DNA of 64,000 nt from Kutzneria buriramensis (GCF_003387475.1 NZ_QUNO01000034.1:1-64000); one strand, 5' to 3'; shown: positions 40,712-50,144, counted from the stretch's first letter. Notes: generated from the letters alone by a model not told the origin. Made by a program: numbers and translations.

Positions 40712-42144
40712 GACACGGTCACGGTCTTGTACTCGATGTAGGCGGACAGGCCGACGGCGCCGTACTCGCGGCCGATGCCGCTGGCCTTGAAACCGCCGAA
40801 CGGGCCGTCGAATCCGATGGGCGCGCCGTTGATCGTCACGGTGCCGGTGCGCAGCCGGCGGGCGACCGCCAGCGCGTGCTCCGGGTCGGCCGACCAGACG
40901 CCACCGGACAGGCCGTAGTCCGAGTCGTTGGCGATGCGGACGGCGTCGTCCTCGTCGTCGTAGGGGACGACCACGAGCACCGGGCCGAAGATCTCCTCCC
41001 GGGCGATGCGCATGGAGTTGTCGACGTCGGCGAACAGCGTGGGGGTGACGTAGTTGCCCTGCTCCAGGCCGACGGGCACCTGCGGGCCGCCGGTGACCAC
41101 CCGCGCGCCCTCGGCGATGCCAAGCTCGATGTAGTCGCGGACGCGCTGCTGCTGGTCGGGGCGGACCATCGGCCCGATGAACGTCTTGTCGTCGCTCGGG
41201 TCGCCGACCGGCAGCGACGCCACCATCTCGGCCAGCGCCGCGACGATCTCGTCGTAACGGCCGCGGGGCGCGAGGATCCGGGTCTGCGCGATGCAGGACT
41301 CGCCGTTGTTGAGCAGGGACCCGAACTTCACGCCCTGCGCCACGGCGTCGAGGTCGGCGTCGGGCAGGACGATCGCCGCGGACTTGCCGCCCAGCTCCAG
41401 GCTGACCCGCTTGAGCTGCTCGCCGGCCAGCGACGCGATGCGGCGCCCGGCGCGGGTGGAGCCGGTGAAGGCGATCTTGTCCACGTCCGGGTGCCGGACC
41501 AGGTGCTCGCTGGTCTCGCGGTCGGCCGGCAGCACGCTCAGCGCGCCCGCCGGCAGCCCGGCCTCGGCCATCAGCCCGGCCAGCAGGTTCATGCTCAGCG
41601 AGTTCTCCGGCGACACCTTCAGCACCACGGCATCGCCGGCCAGCAGCGCCGGGATGATCTTGGCGTTGGCCGCGGAGAACGGCGAGTTCCACGGGATGAT
41701 CGCCGCGACCACGCCGAGCGGCTCGCGGCGCACCATCGAGCGGACCGGGCCGGCCGGCTGGAGCGTCTCCTCCCAGCCGAACTCCTCGGCCGCCCGGAGG
41801 AAGGCGTCGGCCTGCCGGGTCAGACCCGACTGGCCGGCGCGGGTGAACCACAGCGCCGAGCCGTTCTCGGCGGTGATCAGCGCGGCGATCTCGTCCGCGC
41901 GGGCCTCGCGCAGCGCGTTGTAGCGGCGGATGACCGCGATCCGCTCGGCCGGCGCGGTCCGCGGCCACGGGCCGTGGTCGAAGGCGTCGCGGGCGATCGC
42001 CACCGCGCGGTCGATGTCCGCCGGCCGCGCCTGCGCGGCCCGTCCGATCACGGACCGGTCGTGCGGCGAGGCGACGTCCAGCAATTCGGGGTTGCTCGGT
42101 TCGGCCCAGGTCCCGCCGATGAAGAGCTTGTCGTAGGTGATCAT
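40708..42144 (-). CDS. Aldehyde dehydrogenase
   Basis: This 478-residue NAD(P)-dependent enzyme keeps the family motifs PWNSPF, GSTRAGRRIA, the general base Glu in LELGGKSA (about 250), the catalytic Cys in GESCIAQTR (about 284) and EIFGPVL. ATG 42144 has AAGGGAG five bases upstream; the longer reading to 42168 is unsupported. It is the first gene of a two-gene operon with the exporter and is divergent from a TetR gene, with a dyad between. Substrate unknown. Confidence 0.93.
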   Translation of the reverse strand: MITYDKLFIGGTWAEPSNPELLDVASPHDRSVIGRAAQARPADIDRAVAIARDAFDHGPWPRTAPAERIAVIRRYNALREARADEIAALITAENGSALWFTRAGQSGLTRQADAFLRAAEEFGWEETLQPAGPVRSMVRREPLGVVAAIIPWNSPFSAANAKIIPALLAGDAVVLKVSPENSLSMNLLAGLMAEAGLPAGALSVLPADRETSEHLVRHPDVDKIAFTGSTRAGRRIASLAGEQLKRVSLELGGKSAAIVLPDADLDAVAQGVKFGSLLNNGESCIAQTRILAPRGRYDEIVAALAEMVASLPVGDPSDDKTFIGPMVRPDQQQRVRDYIELGIAEGARVVTGGPQVPVGLEQGNYVTPTLFADVDNSMRIAREEIFGPVLVVVPYDDEDDAVRIANDSDYGLSGGVWSADPEHALAVARRLRTGTVTINGAPIGFDGPFGGFKASGIGREYGAVGLSAYIEYKTVTVS

Positions 42145-42179
42145 GTCGGCTCCCTTCTGCCTCACCACTGTAGCACTTA

Positions 42180-42201
42180 ACTGTCACATTGATGAGACAG
42201 T
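42180..42201. promoter_or_regulatory. Dyad in the aldehyde dehydrogenase/TetR promoter
   Basis: ACTGTC, 10 bases, GACAGT, extended by TTA/TAG-type bases on each side. Located 36 bp from the dehydrogenase start and 40 bp from tetR. Likely operator of the divergent TetR. Confidence 0.55.
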
Positions 42202-42241
42202 AGTTGTTCGAACCGTCACACCTGGGTGTACGTTTGACCGT

Positions 42242-42781
42242 ATGCGGGCAGACGCGGCACGAAACCTGGAACTCGTCCTCACCACCGGCGCGCGCATGCT
42301 CGCCGCCGACCCGGGCACCACCGTCGCCGCCATCGCCACCGAGGCCGGCGTCGACCGCCGCACCGTCTACCGCCGCTTCGCCTCCCGCGACGAGCTGCTC
42401 GCCGCCGTCTACGAGGCCCGCCTCGACGCCGTGGAGCGGGTCATCGAGGCCGCGCGCCTGCGCGACGCTCCCGTCGCCGCCGCCCTGCACCGCTACGTGG
42501 AGGGCATCATCGAGGTCAACCGCACCTGGCCGGTCGAGCTCACGCGGATGCGCGCGGAGCCGTCCATCCAGGCCCGCCGCAAGCAGTTCATGGACGAGGT
42601 CGACGCGCTGCTGCGGCGCGCCACCGACGAGGGCTTCCTGCGCGCCGGACTGCCCGAGGGCTGGAACGCCGTCGTGCTGGCCAACCTCATGCAGCTGGCC
42701 GCGCACTCCCTGCCGCAGCTGTCCGCCGCGCAGGCCGCCGACGTGCTGACCAGCACCTTCCTGCGGGGTTTCGGGACGTGA
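42242..42781 (+). CDS. TetR-family regulator of the dehydrogenase/exporter operon
   Basis: This 179-residue protein has an N-terminal HTH (about 8-52): LVLTTGARMLAADPGTTVAAIATEAGVDRRTVYRRFASRDEL. Its C-terminal helical part contains RAEPSIQARRKQFMDEVDALL. ATG 42242 has no clear ribosome site; the message may be leaderless. It is divergent from the aldehyde dehydrogenase/MFS operon, with a dyad in the 97-bp gap. The ligand could be the aldehyde or its precursor (inference). Confidence 0.9.
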   Translation: MRADAARNLELVLTTGARMLAADPGTTVAAIATEAGVDRRTVYRRFASRDELLAAVYEARLDAVERVIEAARLRDAPVAAALHRYVEGIIEVNRTWPVELTRMRAEPSIQARRKQFMDEVDALLRRATDEGFLRAGLPEGWNAVVLANLMQLAAHSLPQLSAAQAADVLTSTFLRGFGT

Positions 42782-42969
42782 GAAGGCCGGCTGGGCCGCG
42801 GGCCCAGCCGGTCTTTCCCCTCTTTCCCCACTGCGGATCCCATCCTGCCCGGCCCCGGTGTGCGGGCGTTCGCCGTCACGGAGCGGCAACTTCCGTGGTC
42901 AGGGCTGTGGTCACGCCCCCGGTACGGGTTCAATACGGGCGGACGGGACTTCTCTGGGGGTGGGGGCAC

Positions 42970-45939
42970 ATGGACACGACCGTCGGCGACCTGATCTCGG
43001 CGCGGCGAAGAACGGCGGGCATCACGCAGAAGCAGCTGGCCGAGCGAGCGGGACTGAGCGTCGGCGCGGTGCGTGACATCGAGCAGGGCCGCACGGCGCG
43101 GCCGCGGCCGGAGGCGCTGCGCAAACTGTTCGCGGTGGTCGGGCTGTCCGACCAGGACCTGGCCCGCCAGCTGGCGGAACGGGAGTCGCGGACGCCGGCG
43201 ACACCCTGGCGGTTCCAGGTGCTCGGGCCGTTCCGAGTGACGTTCAACGGCGTGCCGGTCGACGTCGGCCCGCCGCGGCAGCGGGCGGTGCTGGGGCTGC
43301 TTGCCTTGTCCCCCAACGCCTTCGTGCACCGCGATGCCATCGCCGACGCGCTGTGGGCGGACCAGCCGGCCGAGGCGGCGCGGCGGCTGGTGCCGGGCGC
43401 GGTGAGCCGGCTGCGCCGGGCGCTGGCCGAGGCGGGTCGCCGCGTGAAGCGGGAACTGGTGGTGTCGGACGGATCCCGCTACCAGCTGGCGGTGCACGTG
43501 GACGAACACGACCTGCTGCGGTTCCGACGGCTCGTCGCGACGGCCGCGCTGGAACCGGCGTTGCGGTTGTTCACCGGCGAACCCCTGGCCGATCTCGCGG
43601 ACCTGCACAACCTGCCGGAGCTCACGGCGATCCGGATCGAGCGCACCGCCGCCGTGCTGGCGTACGCGGACGTCGCCGATGCCGCCGACGCGCTCCCCCA
43701 CCTGCGGGTCGCGGCGGTCGCAGAGCCGCTGCACACCGATGTGCAGGCCAAGTTCCTGTTGGCACTGGCCGGAACCGGCCAGACGGCGGCCGCGGTGCGG
43801 CACTTCGAGGCGGTGCGCCAGCACCTGGCCGACGAGCTGGGCGTGGAACCGGACGAGGCGCTTCTCGCCGCACGCCAGCAGATCCTCGGCCGGCCGACGG
43901 TCGCCGCGCCCGTGCCGGCCCAGCTTCCGGCCGACACGGCCGATTTCACGGGACGTCGACCGGACATCGAGCGACTGCGCGCCGCGCTCGGGGCGCAAGG
44001 CCCGGCGCCGGTGGTCTGCGCGATCACCGGCACCGGCGGGATCGGCAAGACCGCACTGGCCCTGCACGTGGCCCACCAGGTGCGATCGACGTTCCCGGAC
44101 GGGCAGCTGTACGTCGATCTGCGCGGGGCGAGCGCGGTGCCGGCGCTGCCCGGCGAGGCGCTTGGCGAGATGCTGCGCGGGTTCGGCGTCGACCGGACCG
44201 ACCTGCCCGACACCGAAGCCGAACGGGCCGCGCGGTACCGGAGCCTGCTGGCCGACCGGCGGGTGCTGGTCGTGCTGGACAACGCCCGCGACCCGGCGCA
44301 GGTCCGCCCGCTGCTGCCCGGTTCGTCGAGCTGCGCGGTGCTGATCACCAGCCGGCACCGGATGACCATCCTGGCCGGCACGAGACTGTTCCCGCTGGAG
44401 CCGCTGGGCGACGGCGACGCGGTCCACCTGCTGTGCCGGGCCGCCGGCGTCGCGACCGGCTCCGCCGAGGCGACCAGCGCCGGTGCGCTGGCCCGGCTCT
44501 GTGGCGGCCTGCCGCTGGCCCTGCGCGTCGCCGGTGCGCAGGCGGCCGAGCGCGACGGGCTCGCCGGCGTGGCGACCCGCCTGGCCGACCGGCTCGACCT
44601 CGCCGAACTGGCGCTGGACGACCTGTCGGTCGCCGCCACGTTCGGGCTCAGCCTCGAACAGGCCGACGACCGGTCGGCGCTGCTGTTCCGGCTGCTCGGC
44701 CTGCTGGACGGCCCCACCTTCGACGACGACGTCGCCGCGGCCCTGCTCGACACCGACCGCTCGGACGCGGCGGCGGCCCTGGAACGCCTCGCTCGCGTGC
44801 ACCTGATCGAGCCCGGGGACCGCTACCGGATGCACGACCTGCTGCGGGCGTACGCGGCGGAACGGGTAGCCGACGTCGACGCCCAGGTCCGTGCCGACGC
44901 GTTCCACCGGGTCGTGCAGTGGTACGTGACCATGGCTCAGCAGGCCCATGCCCGCACGGAACGCACCGGCGCGGCCTTGGCGGACATGGCCGACGCCGTG
45001 GCCTGGGGAAATGCCGAACGGGACAACCTCGTGCCGATCGTGCGGCAGGCGCTGTCCACCCCCGACACCAGTGCGATGGGCGTGTCGCTGGCGCGGGCAC
45101 TGCAGTGGATGTTCGTCGAGCACTCGTACGACGAGCAGTGGGAGCGGAGCCTGGAGCTGGCCCGGCGCTCGGCCCACCAGCTGGGCGACGTCGCGGCGGA
45201 GGCGTACCTCGCGACCGCGCTGGCCGACTGCGCCGGGTACCACGACCTGCGCCGGGCCATCGAGCTGTACCGGGAGGCGCTGGAACTGGGGCGGGCCGTC
45301 GCCGACCGCACCGTCGTGACGACCGCGTTGATCAACCTCGGCGGCACCCACCACCGCCTCGGCGAGCTGGCCGAGGCGACCGAGCTGTACGAGCAGGCGC
45401 GGATCGAGGCGCAGGGCTTCCGGCCGCGGGCCGAGGGCTACGTGCTGGCCAATCTGGCGGCGATCCACCGCAAGCTGGGGCGGACCGACCACGCGGTCGA
45501 GTCCGCCCGCGGCGCCATCGCGGTCGCACGGGAGATCGGCGACCTCCGCCTGGAGGTGAGCGCCCTGGACGACCTGGCCGACACGTATCGCGCGGCCAAC
45601 GACCTCGACGCCGCCCGAGCGGCCGCCGAAGCGTCCGTCGATCTCGCCCGCACGGTCCACGACACCGGCCTCGAGGCCAAGTCGCGCACCGGCCTGGGCG
45701 CGATCCTGTTGGCGCAGAAGGACACCGCCGCCGCCCTGGACGCGCTGACCGAGGCGGCGTCGGTCTTCGAGGCCAACGGCGTCCGACAGGAGCTGGGCAG
45801 CACACTCCGGCTGCTCGGCGAGGCGCACCTGGCCGCCGGTGACCGCACGGCCGGCGTGCGCTGCCTGACGCAGGCGTTGGCGCTGCTGGAGCGGCTCGGG
45901 GTGCCCGAGGCGGCGGAGGTCCGAGCCTTGCTTGGATAG
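42970..45939 (+). CDS. XRE-SARP-NB-ARC-TPR regulator (AfsR-like with extra N-terminal HTH)
   Basis: This 989-residue regulator contains, in order, an XRE helix-turn-helix (about 8-62, TQKQLAERAGLSVGAVRDIEQG), an OmpR/SARP winged helix (about 82-170), a bacterial transcriptional activation domain (about 178-315), an NB-ARC ATPase with P-loop GTGGIGKTALAL (about 354-365), Walker B LVVLDNA and RMHDLLRAYAAERV, then TPRs (about 700-985). SARPs usually begin with the winged helix, so the leading XRE domain gives it two DNA-binding modules. ATG 42970 follows GGGGGTGGGGGCAC. An ECF gene follows at 60 bp in the same direction. Confidence 0.92.
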   Translation: MDTTVGDLISARRRTAGITQKQLAERAGLSVGAVRDIEQGRTARPRPEALRKLFAVVGLSDQDLARQLAERESRTPATPWRFQVLGPFRVTFNGVPVDVGPPRQRAVLGLLALSPNAFVHRDAIADALWADQPAEAARRLVPGAVSRLRRALAEAGRRVKRELVVSDGSRYQLAVHVDEHDLLRFRRLVATAALEPALRLFTGEPLADLADLHNLPELTAIRIERTAAVLAYADVADAADALPHLRVAAVAEPLHTDVQAKFLLALAGTGQTAAAVRHFEAVRQHLADELGVEPDEALLAARQQILGRPTVAAPVPAQLPADTADFTGRRPDIERLRAALGAQGPAPVVCAITGTGGIGKTALALHVAHQVRSTFPDGQLYVDLRGASAVPALPGEALGEMLRGFGVDRTDLPDTEAERAARYRSLLADRRVLVVLDNARDPAQVRPLLPGSSSCAVLITSRHRMTILAGTRLFPLEPLGDGDAVHLLCRAAGVATGSAEATSAGALARLCGGLPLALRVAGAQAAERDGLAGVATRLADRLDLAELALDDLSVAATFGLSLEQADDRSALLFRLLGLLDGPTFDDDVAAALLDTDRSDAAAALERLARVHLIEPGDRYRMHDLLRAYAAERVADVDAQVRADAFHRVVQWYVTMAQQAHARTERTGAALADMADAVAWGNAERDNLVPIVRQALSTPDTSAMGVSLARALQWMFVEHSYDEQWERSLELARRSAHQLGDVAAEAYLATALADCAGYHDLRRAIELYREALELGRAVADRTVVTTALINLGGTHHRLGELAEATELYEQARIEAQGFRPRAEGYVLANLAAIHRKLGRTDHAVESARGAIAVAREIGDLRLEVSALDDLADTYRAANDLDAARAAAEASVDLARTVHDTGLEAKSRTGLGAILLAQKDTAAALDALTEAASVFEANGVRQELGSTLRLLGEAHLAAGDRTAGVRCLTQALALLERLGVPEAAEVRALLG

Positions 45940-45970
45940 GGGTGTTGCATCGCGCGGGCGCCCGGACATG

Positions 45971-45989
45971 TGTGGGTGAGAAACCCACA
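45971..45989 (+). promoter_or_regulatory. Hairpin just upstream of an ECF gene's ribosome site
   Basis: TGTGGGT, 5 bases, ACCCACA, followed directly by AAAGGAG of the sigma gene. It could end the SARP transcript, bind a regulator, or mask the ribosome site. Confidence 0.45.
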
Positions 45990-45999
45990 AAGGAGAACG

Positions 46000-46536
46000 A
46001 TGGCACTCGAGACCGACGCCGAGTTCTCGGCCATGTACCGGGCGCACTACGCGGACGTGCTCGCCTTCGTGCGGCGGCGGGCCCACCCGGGACAGGCCGA
46101 CGACGTGGTCGGGGAGACGTTCCTGACCGCCTGGCGCCGCCGACGCGACCTGCCGGACGACCCCAGGCCCTGGCTGTTCCGCACGGCCCGCAACCTGATG
46201 CTCAACGCCAGCCGCAGCGCGCACCGGCAGCGGGCCGTGGCGCTGCGCGTGGCCGAGCAGGGCCGAGACGACGCGTACCAGCCGATGCTGTCCGCGGAGG
46301 CCCGGCTGGACCTGCTCGCCGCGTGGCGGGGACTGTCCACTTCGGACCAGGAGATCCTGGCGCTGCACGTCTGGGAGGGGCTGACCGACAAGGAAGCGGC
46401 CACGGTGCTGGGGTGTTCCCGCGCCGCGTACAGCATGCGGCTGTCGCGGGCGAAACGCCGCCTGGCCAAGCGTGCCGGCCCCGGTGTCGAGCTGTCGACC
46501 GCCCTCGTCCCCGCGAATGTGAACGGAGCATCATGA
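46000..46536 (+). CDS. ECF sigma factor (pair 3)
   Basis: This 178-residue factor has region 2 (about 7-75, YRAHYADVLAFVRRRAHPGQADDVVGETFLTAWRRR) and region 4 (about 108-165, LSTSDQEILALHVWEGLTDKEAATVLGCSRAAYSMRLSRAKRRL). ATG 46000 follows AAAGGAGAACG, so the longer reading to 45970 is dropped. The stop overlaps the partner's start by 4 bases. Close in style to the pair-4 sigma factor at 51178. Confidence 0.92.
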   Translation: MALETDAEFSAMYRAHYADVLAFVRRRAHPGQADDVVGETFLTAWRRRRDLPDDPRPWLFRTARNLMLNASRSAHRQRAVALRVAEQGRDDAYQPMLSAEARLDLLAAWRGLSTSDQEILALHVWEGLTDKEAATVLGCSRAAYSMRLSRAKRRLAKRAGPGVELSTALVPANVNGAS

Positions 46537-47291
46537 ACCGCGACATCTCTCCCCTGCTCGGCGTGCTCGACCCGGCGCCGCCGCGCGCCCTGACCGTCGA
46601 CGAGCAGGCCCGTCAGGAGCAGCTGCTCTCGTCGGTGCTGGCCGACGCGAGGGTTGTTCGCCGCCGGCCGGTGCGCCGGATCGCCCTCGCCGGGGCGCTG
46701 GCCGTCGGCGCGGCTGCGGCCGTGGTGGTCGCGCCGGTGGCGTACCACATGATCAAGGGGGGCGGCGGTCCGCTGTCGTCGACGGCGATCTCCAGCTGGA
46801 CCGGCAATCCGGTGCGGCTGGCCGCCTCCTCGACGGATTCCACCGCGCAGCAGTTCTGCGAGAAGAACGCGACCGGCAACCCCAATGCCACCGGTCCGTT
46901 CACCGTGTCGAACGCCGACCTGCGCGGCGAGGTGACGTCGATGGTCCTCACCCGGGGCAAGGACATCACGCTGTGCATGGTCGGCACCGACGGCGAGGGC
47001 TTCACCATGGCGGTCGACCCGATCGGCAAGATCGCGCCGAAGGACATCACGCTGGACACCGCCGGGTCGCACGGCGACGGCGACAGCGCGTTCAGCTACG
47101 TGGAGGGCTTCGCCGGCGCCGACGTCAAGTCGATCAGCGTGCACGACGGTAGCCGCACCGCCGACGCCCTCGTGGACGGCGGCCGGTGGACCGTCTGGTG
47201 GCCGGGGACGAGCGACTTCACCGGCACCGTCACGGTCACCACGACCGACGGCAACTCCCACAGCGTCCGGATCGACTCGTTGTTCCACTGA
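46533..47291 (+). CDS. Single-pass membrane partner of ECF pair 3
   Basis: This 252-residue protein has a cytoplasmic head (LTVDEQARQEQLLSSVLADARVVRRRPVRR), one helix (about 51-70, ALAGALAVGAAAAVVVAP) and a beta-rich outside domain with WWPGTSDFTGTVTVTTTDGN. No ZAS zinc motif. It resembles the pair-1 and pair-4 partners in layout but not in the outside domain. Translationally coupled to its sigma factor. Confidence 0.8.
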   Translation: MNRDISPLLGVLDPAPPRALTVDEQARQEQLLSSVLADARVVRRRPVRRIALAGALAVGAAAAVVVAPVAYHMIKGGGGPLSSTAISSWTGNPVRLAASSTDSTAQQFCEKNATGNPNATGPFTVSNADLRGEVTSMVLTRGKDITLCMVGTDGEGFTMAVDPIGKIAPKDITLDTAGSHGDGDSAFSYVEGFAGADVKSISVHDGSRTADALVDGGRWTVWWPGTSDFTGTVTVTTTDGNSHSVRIDSLFH

Positions 47292-47347
47292 GGGATCAGG
47301 GTTTTCCCCGGACGTGGGCGGGGCGCTCGGCGAGGACCATCGACGTC

Positions 47348-47725
47348 ATGAGCGATCGTGACCCGATCATCGACGAGTGGCTGCGCGGCTCGGAGATCAG
47401 CGAGCTTGCGCTGAGCGGGGACCAGCTGTTCGGCCTGCACATCGCGTCCGAGCGGGCCGCCAGCACATGCCCGGAGCCGGTGCTGGAGCGTTGGTACATG
47501 ACGCTCAGCCGGCACCGGGCCGCGCTGCTGTGGTCCGAGAAGGCGTTCATCGCGCAGGCCCGGCGCAACGGCTGGGACTGGGCGCGCATCGCCACCGCCC
47601 TGAGCCTGCCGGACGCCGAGGCGGCCTCGCGGCGGGAGGAGTTCCTGGCGGCATTCCTGCGCCGCACGCATCCCAGCCAGGATCCGCAGCCGTGGCTGCC
47701 GTGGGGCGATCCCCGGGTGGGGTGA
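47348..47725 (+). CDS. Unrecognised 125-residue protein, HTH-like
   Basis: ATG 47348 starts a soluble protein with LHIASERAASTCPEPVLERWYMTLSRHRAALLWSEKAFIAQARRNGWDWARIATALSLPDAEAASRREEFL as its core, named here only in blocks. The region NGWDWARIATALSL looks like a degenerate DNA-binding helix-turn-helix. It may be a small regulator; I do not know the family. It is in the same direction as ECF pair 3, 56 bp behind, and ends 3 bases before the opposite WYL gene. Confidence 0.6.
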   Translation: MSDRDPIIDEWLRGSEISELALSGDQLFGLHIASERAASTCPEPVLERWYMTLSRHRAALLWSEKAFIAQARRNGWDWARIATALSLPDAEAASRREEFLAAFLRRTHPSQDPQPWLPWGDPRVG

Positions 47726-47728
47726 GGT

Positions 47729-48664
47729 TCAGCTGACCGCCGCCGTGAGCCTCGCCGCTACCTCCGCGACGGCGTCCCGCAGTTCCGGTCCGCTCTCGAC
47801 GCGGAAGTCGAACGGCACGTTGGCCAGCCACTCCCCCGCGTACATCGCCGGGTTGCGGGTGCTGCCCACCAGCACGCACCCGTCACCCAGCGGCTCCAGC
47901 CGTCCCATCGGCGGCCGGATCCACGGCGCCACCTTGCCCACCGGCGCCTCGAACACCACCCGGGTGGCAAATTCCCAGCCCTTGCCCAGGTTTTCCTCCA
48001 GCACCGCGACCGGATCGAGCCCCTCCGGCGGCTCGCACTGCTGGTGCGTCTGCTCGACCGCGCGGATTCGGTCGATCCGGTACGTGCGGATCGCGTCCGC
48101 GCGGTGCGAACGGCACAGCAGGTACCAGCGGCCATGCCGGACCACCACCGCCCACGGGTCCACTTCGGACGTCCACTCGGTACCGTTCTCGCCTCGATAC
48201 GTGAGCAGCGCGACGTTTCTGGCCGCCACCGCCGCGACCAACGTGCTCACCGTGCCCGGATCCGGCCGTGCCGACCGCGGATCCGACGCCGCCGCCGCAT
48301 GCTCCCGCAACGCCGCCGCATGCCGTCCGATGCCCTCCGGCAACGCGCGGATGACCTTGCCCAGCGCACCCGCGAGCAGCTCGTCGCCCGGCGGCGCGTC
48401 CAGCACCGCCATCACCAGGATCAGCGCCTCCGCCTGGCTGAACACGATCGGCGGCAGCCGCGTGCCGCGGCCCAGCCGGTAGCCGCCGTGCGGGCCGCGC
48501 ATCGATTCCACCGGGATACCCGCCTCGCGCAGGATCCCCACGTAGCGGCGGGCCGCGCGCTCCGTGACCCCCAGCCGCCGCGCCAGCTCGTCCGCCGTCG
48601 TGCCGGGGCGGTTCTGGAGGATCTCCAGGGTCCGCAGCGCCCGGGCGGTAGGGCTCAGCTCCAT
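47729..48664 (-). CDS. WYL-domain (YafY-type) transcriptional regulator
   Basis: This 311-residue regulator has an HTH_11 domain (about 5-58, ALRTLEILQNRPGTTADELARRLGVTERAARRYVGILREAGIP), then a WYL domain (about 140-220, WAVVVRHGRWYLLCRSHRADAIRTYRIDRI) and a C-terminal WCX part. WYL proteins bind ligands or nucleic acids; in actinomycetes they often control a neighbour. It faces an alpha/beta hydrolase over 53 bp, so control of that gene is likely. ATG 48664. Confidence 0.92.
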   Translation of the reverse strand: MELSPTARALRTLEILQNRPGTTADELARRLGVTERAARRYVGILREAGIPVESMRGPHGGYRLGRGTRLPPIVFSQAEALILVMAVLDAPPGDELLAGALGKVIRALPEGIGRHAAALREHAAAASDPRSARPDPGTVSTLVAAVAARNVALLTYRGENGTEWTSEVDPWAVVVRHGRWYLLCRSHRADAIRTYRIDRIRAVEQTHQQCEPPEGLDPVAVLEENLGKGWEFATRVVFEAPVGKVAPWIRPPMGRLEPLGDGCVLVGSTRNPAMYAGEWLANVPFDFRVESGPELRDAVAEVAARLTAAVS

Positions 48665-48717
48665 GGTCCGAGCATACCGGTAGTAGAACGTCCGGAATTG
48701 GTCCTAGGGTCGCCGGC

Positions 48718-49383
48718 ATGGACATCCTGCTTGCCGCCGGCCTGTGGCTCGACGCCTCCGTCTGGGGGGACGTTGCCGCTTCGTGGGGCCCCCGCGCCGT
48801 CCCCTTGACGCTGCCGGGCCAGGGCGATGGCGCTTCTGCGGCCACTTTGGACGATCAGATTCAGGCCGTGCTGTCCGCCGTGGACCGTGCCGGAAGATGT
48901 GTCGTGGTAGGCCATTCCGCCGCCTGCACCCTGGCGTGGCTGGCTGCCGACGCGCGGCCCGAGCTGGTGGCCAAGGTGGTCCTGATCGGCGGCTTCCCCG
49001 GCAGTGGCGACCAGCCGTACGCCGACTTCTTCGAGGTGGTCGACGGGGCCATGCCGTTCCCCGGGTGGCATGTGTTCGAGGGGCCCGACGCCGCCGACCT
49101 CGACCCGGACACGCGCCGCCGGATGGCCGCCGCCGCCATTCCCGTGCCGGAGGGCGTGGCTCGGGGCGTGGTCCGGTACCGGGACGACCGCCGCTTCGAC
49201 GTGCCGGTCACGGTCGTGTGCCCCGAGTTCTCCGTGGCGCAGGCACGGGAGTGGATCGACGGCGGGCAGGTGCCGGAGCTGGCGCGGGCCAAGCACCTCG
49301 AGCTCGTCGACATCGATTCCGGTCACTGGCCCATGGTGACCAGGCCCAAGGAGCTCGCGCGGCTGTTGGAGGAGATCGTCTAG
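48718..49383 (+). CDS. Alpha/beta hydrolase
   Basis: This 221-residue hydrolase has nucleophile Ser in VVVGHSAAC (about 62-70), a late Asp/His pair in CPEF and DSGHWPM (about 200-206), and the oxyanion N-terminus ILLAAGLWLDASVW. Short and without lid; a small-molecule esterase or haloalkane-type enzyme. ATG 48718 follows GGGTCGCCGGC. It is divergent from a WYL regulator, and its stop overlaps the opposite SDR stop by 3 bases. Confidence 0.88.
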   Translation: MDILLAAGLWLDASVWGDVAASWGPRAVPLTLPGQGDGASAATLDDQIQAVLSAVDRAGRCVVVGHSAACTLAWLAADARPELVAKVVLIGGFPGSGDQPYADFFEVVDGAMPFPGWHVFEGPDAADLDPDTRRRMAAAAIPVPEGVARGVVRYRDDRRFDVPVTVVCPEFSVAQAREWIDGGQVPELARAKHLELVDIDSGHWPMVTRPKELARLLEEIV

Positions 49384-50144
49384 GGCGACATGGCGGCGCG
49401 TTCGGCGGCGGCCACGGACCAGGGGCGGCCGGCGGTGAGGGCGGCGTCGACGGCGATGTCCTGGCCGTTGACGTGGCGGGCGGCGTCGCTGGCGAGGAAG
49501 GCGGCCACCTCGGCGACGTCCTCGGGGCGTCCGATGCGGGGATCGGGCTGGTGTCGGGGTAGGAAACGGGCGAACGCCGGCAGGCCGTCGGAGTCGGCCG
49601 GGTGCATGGCGGTGGCGATGGGGCCCGGGGAGATGGTGTTGACGCGAACGCCGGACTGGCCGAGGTCGACGGCGGCGCAGCGGGTCAGGTGCTGCATGGC
49701 GGCCTTGGCGATGGAGTAGTCCGGGCCGGAGAAACCGGCGCGCAGGCCGGAGACGCTGGCGATGTTGATCACGCTGCCGGCGCGCGGCGACAGGTGCGGG
49801 GCGGCCTGCTGGATCAGCGCGAGCGGAGCCCGGACGTGCACGGCGATCGCACGGTCGAAGGCGGCCAGGTCGAGGTCGGCGATCCGGACCGCATGCCCGG
49901 GAGTGCCGGCGTTGTTGACGACGCAGTCCAGGCGGCCGTAGTGGTCCACTGCCGCCGCCACGAGCAGTGCCGGCGTATCCGAAGCGGTGATGTCGGCTCG
50001 TACGTACACGTGGTCCGACGCCATCGAACGGCGCCCCGTCAGCACCAGGCGAGCTCCCCGCCGCGCGAACTCCACGGCGATGGCGGTCCCGATACCGCTC
50101 GTCGCCCCGGTCACGATCGCCACCCGCCCGGCCAAATCCGTCAC
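49380..50144 (-). CDS. Short-chain dehydrogenase with intact active site
   Basis: This is a classical SDR. It shows VAIVTGATSGIGTAIA, CVVNNAGTPG, INIASVSG and YSIAKAA. The intact YxxxK (YSIAK) contrasts with the SDRs at 1240 and 56672. I chose GTG 50144 with GGGAG upstream; the ATG at 50186 would add a 14-residue non-family extension (SEVIAGGGSLVVV). It is divergent from the second SigJ-type sigma factor; sharing of that ECF41-like switch is possible but no matching promoter was seen on its side. Confidence 0.87.
   Translation of the reverse strand: MTDLAGRVAIVTGATSGIGTAIAVEFARRGARLVLTGRRSMASDHVYVRADITASDTPALLVAAAVDHYGRLDCVVNNAGTPGHAVRIADLDLAAFDRAIAVHVRAPLALIQQAAPHLSPRAGSVINIASVSGLRAGFSGPDYSIAKAAMQHLTRCAAVDLGQSGVRVNTISPGPIATAMHPADSDGLPAFARFLPRHQPDPRIGRPEDVAEVAAFLASDAARHVNGQDIAVDAALTAGRPWSVAAAERAAMSP

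Noticed and set aside
39266-42889. One 1,207-codon minus-strand protein covering exporter and dehydrogenase
   Set aside because: The N-terminal two thirds is a shadow of the aldehyde dehydrogenase in another frame; only the last 481 codons are the real MFS protein, with a coupled ATG at 40711.
42493-46368. 1,291-codon minus-strand reading frame
   Set aside because: It lies opposite the SARP-NB-ARC-TPR gene and ECF pair 3, which carry clear motifs. Long antisense frames are common at this GC content.
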